Assembly (NCBI GenBank): GCA_910584125.1
Contig: CAJTXU010000010.1
Coordinates: 15,916 to 79,915 of the forward strand
Reading direction: 5' to 3'
DNA: 64,000 nucleotides
From: an uncultured Muribaculaceae bacterium
Lineage (GTDB): Bacteria; Bacteroidota; Bacteroidia; Bacteroidales; Muribaculaceae
Shown: piece by piece, positions 17,537-26,137 of the stretch
Numbering within the stretch: position 1 is the stretch's first letter
Layout: every line of letters starts with the position of its first letter
Position numbers and translations under genes: made by a program
The notes under the pieces: model-generated
The model's database searches: none
Told to the model about the DNA's origin: nothing
The model's input: the letters and a program-made list of their open reading frames with translations, nothing else

Positions 17537-17575
17537 AACGCCCCGCGCTCGGCAATATTGCCATATCGGGGCGTT
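17537..17575. promoter_or_regulatory. Nested palindrome between bioB and the response-regulator gene
   Basis: An outer 8-bp inverted repeat (AACGCCCC at 17537-17544, GGGGCGTT at 17568-17575) encloses an inner 12-bp palindrome, GGCAATATTGCC, at 17551-17562. It lies 29 bp upstream of the bioB start, a position suited to an operator or a 5' leader structure. It does not resemble the classic BirA operator TTGTAAAC-GTTTACAA. Confidence 0.55.
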
Positions 17576-17663
17576 GTTAAATTTTCATTAAACGTCGGCG
17601 CGGCATGTCCGTCGGCGCGGCTTTTTCCGTTTACCTTACAGAAGAGACATCGACATAGAAGAC

Positions 17664-18356
17664 ATGAAGAAACGCATACTGGTGGTCGACGACGAGGAGA
17701 CCCTCTGCGAGGCGCTGAAGTTCAACCTTGAGGCGGAGGGTTATGAGGCCGACACGGCCCACAGCGCCGAGGAGGCCCTGGCGCTCGACCTGACGCGCTA
17801 CGACCTGCTGCTGCTCGACATCATGATGGGCGGCATATCGGGCACGCAGATGGTCGGCATACTGAAATCGAATCCTGCCACGTCGCGTCTGCCGGTGATA
17901 TTCTGCACGGCTCGCGACAGCGAGGACGACATGGTCGCGGGCCTTGAGGCCGGCGCCGACGACTACATAATGAAGCCCTATTCGCCGCGCAACGTGCTGG
18001 CGCGCGTCCGCAGCGTGCTGCGGCGAGCCGACGCCACGGCCGCCGGCTCGCCGGCTCCAGGGCAGCGCACGGTCCGTTTCGAGGGGCTCGTCATGATTCC
18101 CGACAGCAAGGAGTGTCTGGTCGACGGCGTGCCGGTGAAGCTGCCGCGCAAGGAGTTCGAGATTCTGCTGCGGCTCATGTCGAACCCGGGGCGGATCTTC
18201 TCGCGCGAGCAGCTGCTGCGCGAGGTCTGGCCCGACGAGGTGGTGGTGGTCGACCGCGTGGTGGACGTCAACATCACCCGCATCCGCCACAAGATAGGGC
18301 GCTATGGAAGTCACATCATCACCCGTTCGGGCTACGGCTATGGCTTCGTCGAATAG
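17664..18356 (+). CDS. OmpR-family response regulator
   Basis: The 230-residue protein has an N-terminal receiver domain (ILVVDDEE acidic pair, phosphoacceptor Asp in LLLLDIMMGG near residue 52, conserved Thr in FCTARD near residue 79, Lys in DYIMKPYSP near residue 102) and a C-terminal OmpR-type winged helix at about residues 125-230 (LPRKEFEILLRLM, SREQLLREVWPDE, VDVNITRIRHKIG). It resembles the RprY regulator of Bacteroides, where the family is known. The stop lies 1 nt before the start of the kinase gene, so the pair is one transcription unit. The target genes cannot be told from the sequence. Confidence 0.95.
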   Translation: MKKRILVVDDEETLCEALKFNLEAEGYEADTAHSAEEALALDLTRYDLLLLDIMMGGISGTQMVGILKSNPATSRLPVIFCTARDSEDDMVAGLEAGADDYIMKPYSPRNVLARVRSVLRRADATAAGSPAPGQRTVRFEGLVMIPDSKECLVDGVPVKLPRKEFEILLRLMSNPGRIFSREQLLREVWPDEVVVVDRVVDVNITRIRHKIGRYGSHIITRSGYGYGFVE

Positions 18357-18357
18357 A

Positions 18358-19776
18358 ATGCCGTATTCGCGGCGGCTGTTCGCCTGGCTCGTGGCATACT
18401 CGCTTGTGCTGGTGGGCTGCGTGGTCTTCTTCCAGTACCGCCGCGAGAAGCAGTTCAAGGCCGGCGAGCTCAACGAGCGGCTACAGCAGATCAACGCCGA
18501 AATTCTCGACGACATGGAGGCGGGCGTTGATTTCCGCGCCTTCCGCCGGGCGGCGGCGCCCGAGGGGATGCGCGTCAGCGTCATCGACCCGGAGGGGCGT
18601 GTGGTCTACGACAACACGCTCGACACGCTGCCCGCCGGTAACCACCTGCGACGCGAGGAGATAGCCGCCGCCATGCGCGACGGCAGCGGATATTGCCTGA
18701 GGCGGCACAGCGAGAGCACCGGGGGCACCTACTTCTACTCGGCGCGGCGCGGCGCGGACGGCATGGTGGTGCGCACGGCCGTGCCCTATTCGGTCTCGCT
18801 CCACACGCTGCTCAAGGCCGACTACGGTTTCCTGTGGGTCATAGGTTCGGTGACGCTGCTGATGTGCACTCTCGGATATTTCGCCACCCGCCGCATGGGC
18901 ATGCACATCAGGCGGCTGAGGGAGTTCGCCGAAAAGGCGGAGAAGGGCGAGCGCATCTACGATTCCGGTTCGTTCCCGCACGATGAGCTGGGCGACATCA
19001 GCCACAACATCGTGCGGCTCTACGCCTCGCTGCAGCGCGCCACGTCCGAACGCGACCGCGAGCATGCCGCCGCCCTGCGCGACCGCCGGGAGAAGGAACA
19101 GATCAAGAAGCGCCTCACCGAAAACATCAACCATGAGCTCAAGACGCCGGTGGCGGCGATACAGGCCTGTCTTGAGACGATGGTCGACCATCCCGACATG
19201 GACGCCGTCAAACGCATGGAGTTCACGCGCCGGGCTCTGGCCAACACCGGACGTCTAAGACAGTTGCTCGACGATGTGGCTCTCATCACGCGCATGGAGG
19301 AGGGCCGGCACAACATCACGCTCGGCCCCGTCGATCTCGCCGGCGTCATCCGCGAGACGGCGGCCGAGCACGAGGCCGACGCCCGCGCCAGGGGCATCGG
19401 CATACGGCTCAGCCTGCCTCCCGCGCTCCCCATGACGGGCAACCGCCAGTTGCTCGAATCGGTGTTCAACAATCTGCTGGACAATGCCCTCAGCTACAGC
19501 GGCGCGACTGAGGTGAGCGTAACCGGGGGCACAACGCCGTCGGGCGGCATTCGCGTCACGGTGGCCGACAACGGCAGCGGCGTCGGCGAGGAGCATCTGC
19601 CGAGGCTCTTCGAGCGGTTCTACCGCGTCGACAAGGGGCGTTCGCGGGCCGCGGGAGGCACGGGGCTCGGTCTGTCGATAGTGCGCAACGCCGTGGCCCT
19701 GCACGGCGGCTCCATCACCGTGGCCAACCGCGGTGGCCTCGAGTTCGACATTGACCTCCCCTCCAATGCCAAATAA
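18358..19776 (+). CDS. Sensor histidine kinase
   Basis: The start at 18358 gives 472 residues, beginning MPYSRRLFAW just after the regulator stop; earlier in-frame codons overlap the regulator. A first transmembrane segment lies at about residues 5-25, then a periplasmic sensor region of about 130 residues, a second transmembrane segment near 160-180 (VIGSVTLLMCTLGYF), a HAMP-like linker, a HisKA domain with the phosphoacceptor His in INHELKTPVAA near residue 261, and an HATPase_c domain with N box NNLLDNALSYS, DNGSGVG and GGTGLGLSIV. It phosphorylates the adjacent OmpR-type regulator. It is similar in plan to RprX of Bacteroides. The signal sensed is unknown. Confidence 0.94.
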   Translation: MPYSRRLFAWLVAYSLVLVGCVVFFQYRREKQFKAGELNERLQQINAEILDDMEAGVDFRAFRRAAAPEGMRVSVIDPEGRVVYDNTLDTLPAGNHLRREEIAAAMRDGSGYCLRRHSESTGGTYFYSARRGADGMVVRTAVPYSVSLHTLLKADYGFLWVIGSVTLLMCTLGYFATRRMGMHIRRLREFAEKAEKGERIYDSGSFPHDELGDISHNIVRLYASLQRATSERDREHAAALRDRREKEQIKKRLTENINHELKTPVAAIQACLETMVDHPDMDAVKRMEFTRRALANTGRLRQLLDDVALITRMEEGRHNITLGPVDLAGVIRETAAEHEADARARGIGIRLSLPPALPMTGNRQLLESVFNNLLDNALSYSGATEVSVTGGTTPSGGIRVTVADNGSGVGEEHLPRLFERFYRVDKGRSRAAGGTGLGLSIVRNAVALHGGSITVANRGGLEFDIDLPSNAK

Positions 19777-19782
19777 TTGATT

Positions 19783-19826
19783 ATAAATGATTAGAGACTC
19801 CGCGCGACAATGATAAATGATGAAAC
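19783..19826. repeat. Orphan half of the AATGATT/ctccgcgcga terminator repeat
   Basis: The stretch aaatgattagagactccgcg matches the left arm of the hairpin at 6249-6267 almost exactly and is flanked by AATGATAA-type units, but the right arm is missing. It lies just after the kinase stop. Confidence 0.7.
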
Positions 19827-19884
19827 TCTTGCCATCCGTTGTCAGACAATAGCGTGTTGATTTCCAGATATGGAAAATTTGTGT

Positions 19885-19892
19885 TAACTTTG
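19885..19892 (+). promoter_or_regulatory. -7 promoter element of the first AAA-ATPase-like gene
   Basis: TAACTTTG lies 20 bp before the ATG at 19913. Confidence 0.65.
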
Positions 19893-19912
19893 CGTTGGAA
19901 CATAAAACTATA

Positions 19913-21478
19913 ATGGTTATGGAGAAGCAGATATATCCGGTGAGCACGGCGAGTTTCGAGACTATACGGACGAGGGGCTTCGTCTATATCGACAAGACGG
20001 AATACGTATACCGTCTTGCAAGCGAGGGAGTCTTCTATTTTCTCGGACGTCCGCGTCGTTTCGGCAAAAGTCTGCTGCTCTCCTCAATAGAAGCCTATTT
20101 CAAAGGGCGCCGTGAACTTTTCGACGGTCTTGCCATCGACCGTCTCCATCCCGGAGAATGGAAACAGTATCCAGTGCTTCACCTTAATCTCAGCGGTAAG
20201 GCATATACCGACAATGAAAGCCTGCTCAGTCATCTCGACATGTACCTTTCAAAATGGGAATCAGAATATGGAATAGAAAAGAACAGAGATGCGGCCGATG
20301 AGCGCTTTAGCTGGATAATCGAAAGACTTTCAAAAGAATCCGGCTGCAAGGTGGTGATTCTGATTGACGAATACGACAGTCCGCTGTCGTCGGCGATTGA
20401 CCGTCCTGAGCTTTTCGGGCTATATCGCGAACAGCTCCATGGTTTTTATTCCGTGCTCAAGGCAATGGAAGACCACATACAATTCTGTATGCTGACCGGG
20501 GTGACGAAATTCGGAAAGGTGTCTGTGTTCAGCGGACTGAACAATCTGAAGGATATCTCTTTCAGCAATGCGTATGCGGGAATATGCGGCATAACGGAGG
20601 CGGAGCTCCATGGTTGTCTGTTGCCCGGCGTGGAGCGGCTTGCAAAAGAGGAGGGATGCGACACAGAAGAGGCGTTCCGTCGACTCAAGTTCCATTACGA
20701 CGGCTATCATTTCTCGCGCTCGCTGCTCGACATATATAATCCTTACAGCGTGCTCAATGCTCTTTATGACTCGGAAATCAGGTCATACTGGTGCTCTTCA
20801 GGGCTGCCCACCCTGCTCTCGAAAATGATTCGGAAGAAAGACTATGACATGGAGAGGCTGGCGGGAACCATAGTCTCCGAGGAGAGGCTTGACAGCCTGT
20901 CGGTGTATGACACCGACGCGGTGTCACTGTTCTTCCAGACCGGCTATCTGACGCTTAAGACTTACGACCATGAGTCGAAATCATATGTCATAGGCTATCC
21001 CAACCGCGAAGTGGAGCGTGGTATACTCGACAACATACTGAGTCTATACGTCCCCGAGAGCGGCGACGCGTCTTCCAATGCCGGCCTGATGCGCGATGCC
21101 TTACGCAAGGGGGACTCCGGCAGGTTCGTCACATTGCTGAAGGCGTATCTGTCGGGAATCCCGTCCAGACTTCGTACTCATATCGGGCAATATGAGAACT
21201 ATTACCACACCGTATTCTACTGCATACTGTCGTTGATAGGTCTCGACATCGACGTGGAATACAACACGTCGGAGGGATTCATCGACGCGGTGGTGAGGAC
21301 ACCGGATTACATCTACATCATTGAGCTTAAGGTCAACGGCACGGCGGAAGACGCCATACGGCAGATTGAGCGAAAGCACTATACCGCCCCTTTCGCAACC
21401 GACAGCCGACGCCTGTTCTGTATAGGCATCGGTTTTTCGAAAGCCACAGGGACTGTCAGCAGCTGCCTGATAGAATAA
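19913..21478 (+). CDS. AAA-ATPase-like protein with PD-(D/E)XK nuclease-like C-terminus (first copy)
   Basis: The 521-residue product belongs to the AAA-ATPase_like plus PDDEXK_9 family, abundant in Bacteroidetes and of unknown function. The N-terminus has FVYIDKTEYVYRL and a modified P-loop GRPRRFGKSLLLS near residue 45; ILIDEYDSPLS near residue 150 is the Walker B. The C-terminus has the nuclease-like core, FIDAVVRTPDYIYIIELKV near residue 475. Another copy lies at 23899-25458 on the opposite strand, across the phosphate transporter gene. Base composition is visibly less GC-rich than that of the neighbours, suggesting transfer. Start 19913 follows the A-rich leader; ATG 19919 is an alternative. 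Roles in defence or mobile-element biology have been proposed for such families, but I cannot support one here. Confidence 0.88.
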   Translation: MVMEKQIYPVSTASFETIRTRGFVYIDKTEYVYRLASEGVFYFLGRPRRFGKSLLLSSIEAYFKGRRELFDGLAIDRLHPGEWKQYPVLHLNLSGKAYTDNESLLSHLDMYLSKWESEYGIEKNRDAADERFSWIIERLSKESGCKVVILIDEYDSPLSSAIDRPELFGLYREQLHGFYSVLKAMEDHIQFCMLTGVTKFGKVSVFSGLNNLKDISFSNAYAGICGITEAELHGCLLPGVERLAKEEGCDTEEAFRRLKFHYDGYHFSRSLLDIYNPYSVLNALYDSEIRSYWCSSGLPTLLSKMIRKKDYDMERLAGTIVSEERLDSLSVYDTDAVSLFFQTGYLTLKTYDHESKSYVIGYPNREVERGILDNILSLYVPESGDASSNAGLMRDALRKGDSGRFVTLLKAYLSGIPSRLRTHIGQYENYYHTVFYCILSLIGLDIDVEYNTSEGFIDAVVRTPDYIYIIELKVNGTAEDAIRQIERKHYTAPFATDSRRLFCIGIGFSKATGTVSSCLIE

Positions 21479-21622
21479 GACTGTCATTCGGGTGTAGGCA
21501 GTTCCCAGTGCGGACTCTCCCTAAATATTGATCATTGATCATTTCACAAAATCCTTACGGTTTTGTAATATTTTTGAAATGTCCGTTAGGTTATTTTGCA
21601 CTGTAATTATACAGATAACCCT

Positions 21623-23884
21623 ATGGACATTCTTTTCCTGTGTGTCGTTGTGTTTCTCTTCCTGCTGGCGATCTTCGATCTGTCGGTCGGAGTGAGCAAC
21701 GACGCGGTCAATTTCCTCAACTCGGCCATCGGTTCCAAAGCCGCCGCCTTCAAGACGATACTCATCGTGGCCTCCGTCGGCGTCTTCATCGGCGCGGCGA
21801 TGAGCAACGGCATGATGGACATAGCCCGCCACGGCATCTTCCGGCCGGAGCATTTCTCGTTCTATGACCTGATATGCATCTTCATGGCCGTGATGGTGAC
21901 CGACATAATCCTGCTCGACGTGTTCAACTCGCTCGGCATGCCGACCTCTACCACGGTCTCGATGGTCTTCGAACTGCTCGGGGCCACGTTCGTCGTCGCG
22001 CTCATCAAGATGGCCGGAGGCATCGACCTCGGGCTTGCCGAACTGCTCAACACCGAGAAGGCCCTGTCGGTGATACTCGGCATCTTCCTCTCGGTGGCTG
22101 TGGCGTTCGTGTTCGGAACTATCGTGCAATTCATCGCCCGCCTCATATTCACCTTCAATTTCCGCACGCGTCTGAAATGGACCATCGGAATATTCGGCGG
22201 CATCTGCCTGACGGCCATCGTCTACTTCCTGCTCATCAAGGGAGCCAAAGACCTGACGTTCATGACGCCTGAGGTAAAGGCCTGGATCAAGGAGAACACC
22301 TGGCAGATCATCCTCTGTTGCTTCGGCGGTTTCTCGCTGTTGATGCAGCTGCTCCACATGCTCGGGATCAACGTGCTGAAGGTAGTGGTGCTCTCGGGCA
22401 CGTTCGCCCTCGCCATGGCCTTCGCCGGCAACGACCTCGTGAACTTCATCGGCGTGCCGCTCACGGGTCTGGCGTCGTTCCAGGACTACATGGCCAACGG
22501 CGCGGGCGACCCTCGCGGCTTCCTGATGGGGTCGCTCAACGGCCCGTCGGAAACGCCGCTCTACTTCCTGATCGGGGCCGGTGTGATAATGGTGGTGTCG
22601 CTGGCCACGTCGCGCAAGGCGCAGAACGTGTCGAAGACAGAGATCGGGCTGAGCTCGCAGCAGGGCGAGGACGAGATGTTCGGTTCGTCGCGCATCGCGC
22701 GGCGGCTGGTGCGCTGGTCGCTGTCGGCCATATCGTTCGTGCGCCGCGTCACTCCGCCTCGGGTGCGCGCCTGGTTCAACCGCCGCTTCAACACCGACGA
22801 GACCATCATGGAGCAGGGAGCGGCGTTCGACCTCGTGCGTGGTTCAGTCAATCTCGTGCTGGCCGGCGCGCTGATCGCGCTGGGCACATCGCTCAAGCTC
22901 CCGCTATCCACCACGTTCGTCACTTTCATGGTGGCCATGGGCACCTCGCTCGCCGACCGCGCCTGGGGCCGCGAGAGCGCAGTGTTCCGCATCACGGGTG
23001 TCATATCGGTCATCGGCGGATGGTTCCTCACCGCCGGAGCGGCCTTCATCGGCGCCGGGCTCATCGTGCTCGCCATGCATTTCGGCGGCCACTGGGTGAT
23101 GTTCGCGCTCGCCGCGCTGACGGTCTTCCTGATTGTGCGCAGCAACCGCCGATTCCGCAAGAAAAAGGAGGAGGAGAAGGGCGACACCCTGTTCCAGACA
23201 ATCCTCGCCACCGACGACGAGGCAAGAAGCTGGGACCTCACTCTGGTCTACATCACCGACAGGCAGCGTGAATTCATCGCCTATGCCCGCGATACGTACA
23301 GGGGCATCACCGACGCCTTCATCGGCGAGAACGCAGGCGTGCTCTCGAAGGCCGACAAGAGTCTCGCGCTGCGAAAGCGTATGCTCAAGAACGAGCGTCG
23401 CAAGGAGACGCTCTGCATGAGGCGAGTGAGCCGGCGGACGGCTCTCGAGAAGAACGCCTGGTTCCACCTCTCGAACAACTGCTGCATGAGCATCCTCTAC
23501 AATCTGCGGCGCATCGACGAGGCGTGCAAGGAGCATGTGGAGAACAATTTCAAGCCGCTGCCACCGGCGTATGTCGAGGACTTCGAACTAATCAGGGAGC
23601 GCATCCTGACGCTCCTCGACGACACGCTCGCTCTGACAGCGACGGGCAGTGTGGAGGCCATCCCGACGTTGCGCCGCCACGTCGAGGAGATCAAGGACTC
23701 GCTGAGTGACGCCTACCACGCGCTGTTCGAGAGGCTTCACGAGGGTGATCCGACCGATATGACGGTGCTCTACGTCTACATCAACATCCTGCAGGAATCG
23801 CGCGAGATGGTCTCGACGCTGCGCAAATACCTGCGCGCCTACGCCAAGCTCCGCGACTCCGAGTTCAGCGGCCGCGCCCGCTGA
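21623..23884 (+). CDS. PiT-family inorganic phosphate transporter with PhoU-like C-terminal domain
   Basis: The 753-residue protein starts MDILFLCVVVFLFLLAIFDL. It has the duplicated PiT signature: SVGVSNDAVNFLNSAIGSK near residues 25-45 and AFAGNDLVNFIGVPLTG near residues 275-290, plus further membrane segments to about residue 510. The remaining 230 residues are charged and helical with the pattern of a PhoU-like domain (ALRKRMLKNERRK, LRRHVEEIKDSLSDAYHALF). It should import phosphate with a cation across the inner membrane; the C-terminal domain may regulate this. Such long forms are usual in Bacteroidetes. A possible promoter box (ttattttg) lies about 25 bp upstream of the ATG. Confidence 0.92.
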   Translation: MDILFLCVVVFLFLLAIFDLSVGVSNDAVNFLNSAIGSKAAAFKTILIVASVGVFIGAAMSNGMMDIARHGIFRPEHFSFYDLICIFMAVMVTDIILLDVFNSLGMPTSTTVSMVFELLGATFVVALIKMAGGIDLGLAELLNTEKALSVILGIFLSVAVAFVFGTIVQFIARLIFTFNFRTRLKWTIGIFGGICLTAIVYFLLIKGAKDLTFMTPEVKAWIKENTWQIILCCFGGFSLLMQLLHMLGINVLKVVVLSGTFALAMAFAGNDLVNFIGVPLTGLASFQDYMANGAGDPRGFLMGSLNGPSETPLYFLIGAGVIMVVSLATSRKAQNVSKTEIGLSSQQGEDEMFGSSRIARRLVRWSLSAISFVRRVTPPRVRAWFNRRFNTDETIMEQGAAFDLVRGSVNLVLAGALIALGTSLKLPLSTTFVTFMVAMGTSLADRAWGRESAVFRITGVISVIGGWFLTAGAAFIGAGLIVLAMHFGGHWVMFALAALTVFLIVRSNRRFRKKKEEEKGDTLFQTILATDDEARSWDLTLVYITDRQREFIAYARDTYRGITDAFIGENAGVLSKADKSLALRKRMLKNERRKETLCMRRVSRRTALEKNAWFHLSNNCCMSILYNLRRIDEACKEHVENNFKPLPPAYVEDFELIRERILTLLDDTLALTATGSVEAIPTLRRHVEEIKDSLSDAYHALFERLHEGDPTDMTVLYVYINILQESREMVSTLRKYLRAYAKLRDSEFSGRAR

Positions 23885-23898
23885 ACTCAGTCCACACG

Positions 23899-25458
23899 TC
23901 AGGAAATCTTCCAATCCTGGATGGTGCGCGTTTTCGATGAGAAGGCTGCCCCTATTCTGAAAATCTTCTTGCCGCCGCCGCGATAAGGCAGGTCGTAGTT
24001 CTTGCTGTCGATCTGTTCAAGCGCGGCGGCAGCTGTCGAGTCGTATTTCAGTTCGATGATGTACACATATTTGCCGGTGTCAATCAGAAGGTCGATGCGT
24101 CCGTCAGACGTATGTACCTCGGGACGTGCGTTGAAACCGAGCAACGACATGAGTATGAAGAAGCAGTTCTGGAAATTGTTCTCGTTCTCCATATTCATCT
24201 CATAGGGTATGCCCGCGAAATATATGCGGAGATTTTTCATGAACTCTTCCGGTCTCCCGATCATAAGACTTGCGGTGAGTTTGCGCACTACCGTCTCGGT
24301 AGGCTCTCCCTTCGTCTTCACATAATACGGCACGAGCACATCGAACAGACCGGTGCTGACCTCGCGGTTGGGAATGCCGAGAGTATAGATATTTATGTCG
24401 GCATCGTATGACTTGATGGTCAGATAGCCCGTCTGATACAGCAACGCGAGCGGGTCGGCGCTCCGGAGGTCGAGACCAAGGAGCATGTCGAGTGTGCATT
24501 GCGTATTGAAGAGTTCCTCAAGATTGACGTTGCTCCGTTTCAGCACCTGCGCCACCAGGGTCGGTATGCCAGTATGGTTCCAGTAGTTGGCGATATTGCA
24601 TTTGTCCATGCAGTTGAGCAGAGACCATGGATTGTATATCTCGCTACCTTCGGCCGAAAACCGATAGCCGTCATAGTTCTGTTTTAACAGGGCGCATACC
24701 TCCTCATGACCGCACTTCATCTTCACGGCAAGCAGGTCTATGCCCTCCTCGAAATTTTCGCGGAGTTCTCTCTCCGTTATGCCGCATATATCCGAGAAAG
24801 GCTCATCCAATGAGATGTCGTTGAGATTGTTGAGGTCGGAGAAGATGCTCAGTTTGCTGAAACGGCTCACTCCTGTTATCAAGACGAGGCGGATGTGTTC
24901 GGCGCCGCTTTTGAAATTGGAGTAGACGCCGGCGAGTTCGGAGCGGAAACTCTCGAATTGCTCATCGCAGTCCAGATTGTTGACGAGAGGTTTGTCATAC
25001 TCGTCGACGAGAATCACGACCTGGCGCCCCGTCGAGATGTGCGCCGCTTCGATGATCCGTTTGAACCGTTGGGAGAAGCGTCTCCGCCGGGCCTCCTCCG
25101 GGTCAATGCCGTAACGGCGCTCCCACTGCTCGAAAACCGTGTCGAGCACCTCGGAGAACGTCTCGGGCTCGGAGTAGCGGTCGGTGTTGAGGTCGAGATG
25201 AAGCACAGGGTATTCCTTCCAGTCCCAGTCCATTGAGTCGGCATACAATCCGTGGAACAGTTCGCGGCGTCCTTCGAAAAAATACTGTAACGTCGATAGG
25301 AAGAGGCTCTTTCCGAAGCGCCTCGGGCGTGCCAGAAAGAAGTACTTGCCCGGCTTGACAAAATATTCAAGATACCGGGTCTTGTCGACATATATGTAGT
25401 TCCCTTCTCGAAGAGCCTTGAAGTCCTGCTGTCCGATAGGATATTCGATTCCATCCAT
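23899..25458 (-). CDS. AAA-ATPase-like protein with PD-(D/E)XK nuclease-like C-terminus (second copy)
   Basis: The 519-residue product is of the same family as the gene at 19913-21478, with similar landmarks: YIYVDKTRYLEYF, P-loop ARPRRFGKSLFLS near residue 45, VVILVDEYDKPL near residue 150, SDICGITERELR, YNPWSLLNCM, and a nuclease core GRIDLLIDTGKYVYIIELK near residue 468. The two proteins are clearly paralogous but diverged, so they are not a recent duplication. The gene is convergent with the phosphate transporter gene, with 14 bp between stops. Its TATATTTG promoter box lies about 32 bp upstream, and a long triple-repeat spacer begins beyond that. Confidence 0.88.
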   Translation of the reverse strand: MDGIEYPIGQQDFKALREGNYIYVDKTRYLEYFVKPGKYFFLARPRRFGKSLFLSTLQYFFEGRRELFHGLYADSMDWDWKEYPVLHLDLNTDRYSEPETFSEVLDTVFEQWERRYGIDPEEARRRRFSQRFKRIIEAAHISTGRQVVILVDEYDKPLVNNLDCDEQFESFRSELAGVYSNFKSGAEHIRLVLITGVSRFSKLSIFSDLNNLNDISLDEPFSDICGITERELRENFEEGIDLLAVKMKCGHEEVCALLKQNYDGYRFSAEGSEIYNPWSLLNCMDKCNIANYWNHTGIPTLVAQVLKRSNVNLEELFNTQCTLDMLLGLDLRSADPLALLYQTGYLTIKSYDADINIYTLGIPNREVSTGLFDVLVPYYVKTKGEPTETVVRKLTASLMIGRPEEFMKNLRIYFAGIPYEMNMENENNFQNCFFILMSLLGFNARPEVHTSDGRIDLLIDTGKYVYIIELKYDSTAAAALEQIDSKNYDLPYRGGGKKIFRIGAAFSSKTRTIQDWKIS

Positions 25459-25489
25459 CGCTGTGACTGTTAAGAGTGATTGAGCACTG

Positions 25490-25497
25490 CAAATATA
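25490..25497 (-). promoter_or_regulatory. -7 promoter element of the second AAA-ATPase-like gene
   Basis: The minus strand reads TATATTTG, about 32 bp upstream of the start codon. Confidence 0.65.
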
Positions 25498-25635
25498 ACA
25501 AACATTTCAAACATTACCAACCGATTCGCGACGTAATCTGAATAAATACTAATGTAGATTATAAATTTCCAGGCAGTGTCGCAGTTCCGTGGATTTTTCA
25601 ATCAGCTCATCTATAGAACATCAAATCTCTTCAAT

Positions 25636-25734
25636 CACAAAAAATGAACGAAAGTCAAGGCTGTTTCACACAAAAAATGAACGAAAGTCAAGGATATGCC
25701 ACACAAAAAATGAACGAATGAGCCAATTCGGTCC
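25636..25734. repeat. Three 33-bp tandem repeats
   Basis: The core cacaaaaaatgaacgaa recurs at 25636, 25669 and 25702, exactly 33 bp apart, with aaagtcaagg conserved in the first two units. The units are upstream of the second AAA-ATPase-like gene. The in-frame translation is an artefact of a period divisible by three. Confidence 0.85.
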
Positions 25735-25790
25735 AAATGGGACGGGCGGTAAGTGTGGCGGCCTGATATTGTCTGACGACTCCGCGACGG

Positions 25791-25850
25791 AGCATTCGGT
25801 GAGAAAGCGGAGCATTTTGGAAGAAAGGGGAGCATTTGGTAAGAAAAGGA
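25791..25850. repeat. Three 20-bp tandem repeats
   Basis: Units at 25791-25810, 25811-25830 and 25831-25850 share agcattnggnragaaagsgg. They follow the 33-bp set by about 55 bp. Confidence 0.8.
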
Positions 25851-25877
25851 CGGAAGCCATGGGTGACTTCCGTCCTT
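25846..25877. terminator. Perfect 11-bp hairpin
   Basis: Arm 25846-25856 (aaggacggaag) pairs perfectly with 25867-25877 with a 10-nt loop. It overlaps the last 20-bp unit. It may end a transcript crossing the spacer, though no clear T-run follows. Confidence 0.6.
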
Positions 25878-25893
25878 GCCTTACACAAAGAAA

Positions 25894-26020
25894 CAAATCT
25901 TCTTTACCCAAAAGAATCTGTTCTCGCTTAAGAAATCAATCTTTCTTATCCAAAAGAAGCTGTTCTCCCTTATAAACCAATCTTCTTTATCCCAAAGAAA
26001 CAGATCTATTTTACCCGGAG
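25894..26020. repeat. Three degenerate repeats of about 42 bp
   Basis: The segment aatcttctttaycc followed by caaagaa-type and tgttctc-type blocks recurs with the aatct element at 25896, 25938 and 25979. The units are T- and A-rich and lie between the hairpin and the 3' end of the LamG-GH32 gene. Confidence 0.65.
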
Positions 26021-26137
26021 AAACCGGTTTTCACAATAACTATACTTTATGATAACTTATCTTCCCAATGAAAAACTTTGCAATGCTGTTTCGCGCGAAA
26101 CGCATCCCGGAGTTAACGCAAGAAGCGCATCCTGGAG

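Noticed and set aside
17537..17575. BirA operator upstream of bioB
   Set aside because: The palindrome lacks the TTGTAAAC...GTTTACAA half-sites. It is kept only as an unidentified element.
25636..25734. Possible CRISPR-like array
   Set aside because: There are only three contiguous units, no distinct unique spacers, and no cas genes. The same holds for the array at 48127-48225.
25589..25975. A 128-codon frame with repeated TKNERKSR-like peptides
   Set aside because: It is a translation of the 33-, 20- and 42-bp non-coding repeats; the 33-bp period alone keeps the frame open. Both strands are open for the same reason.
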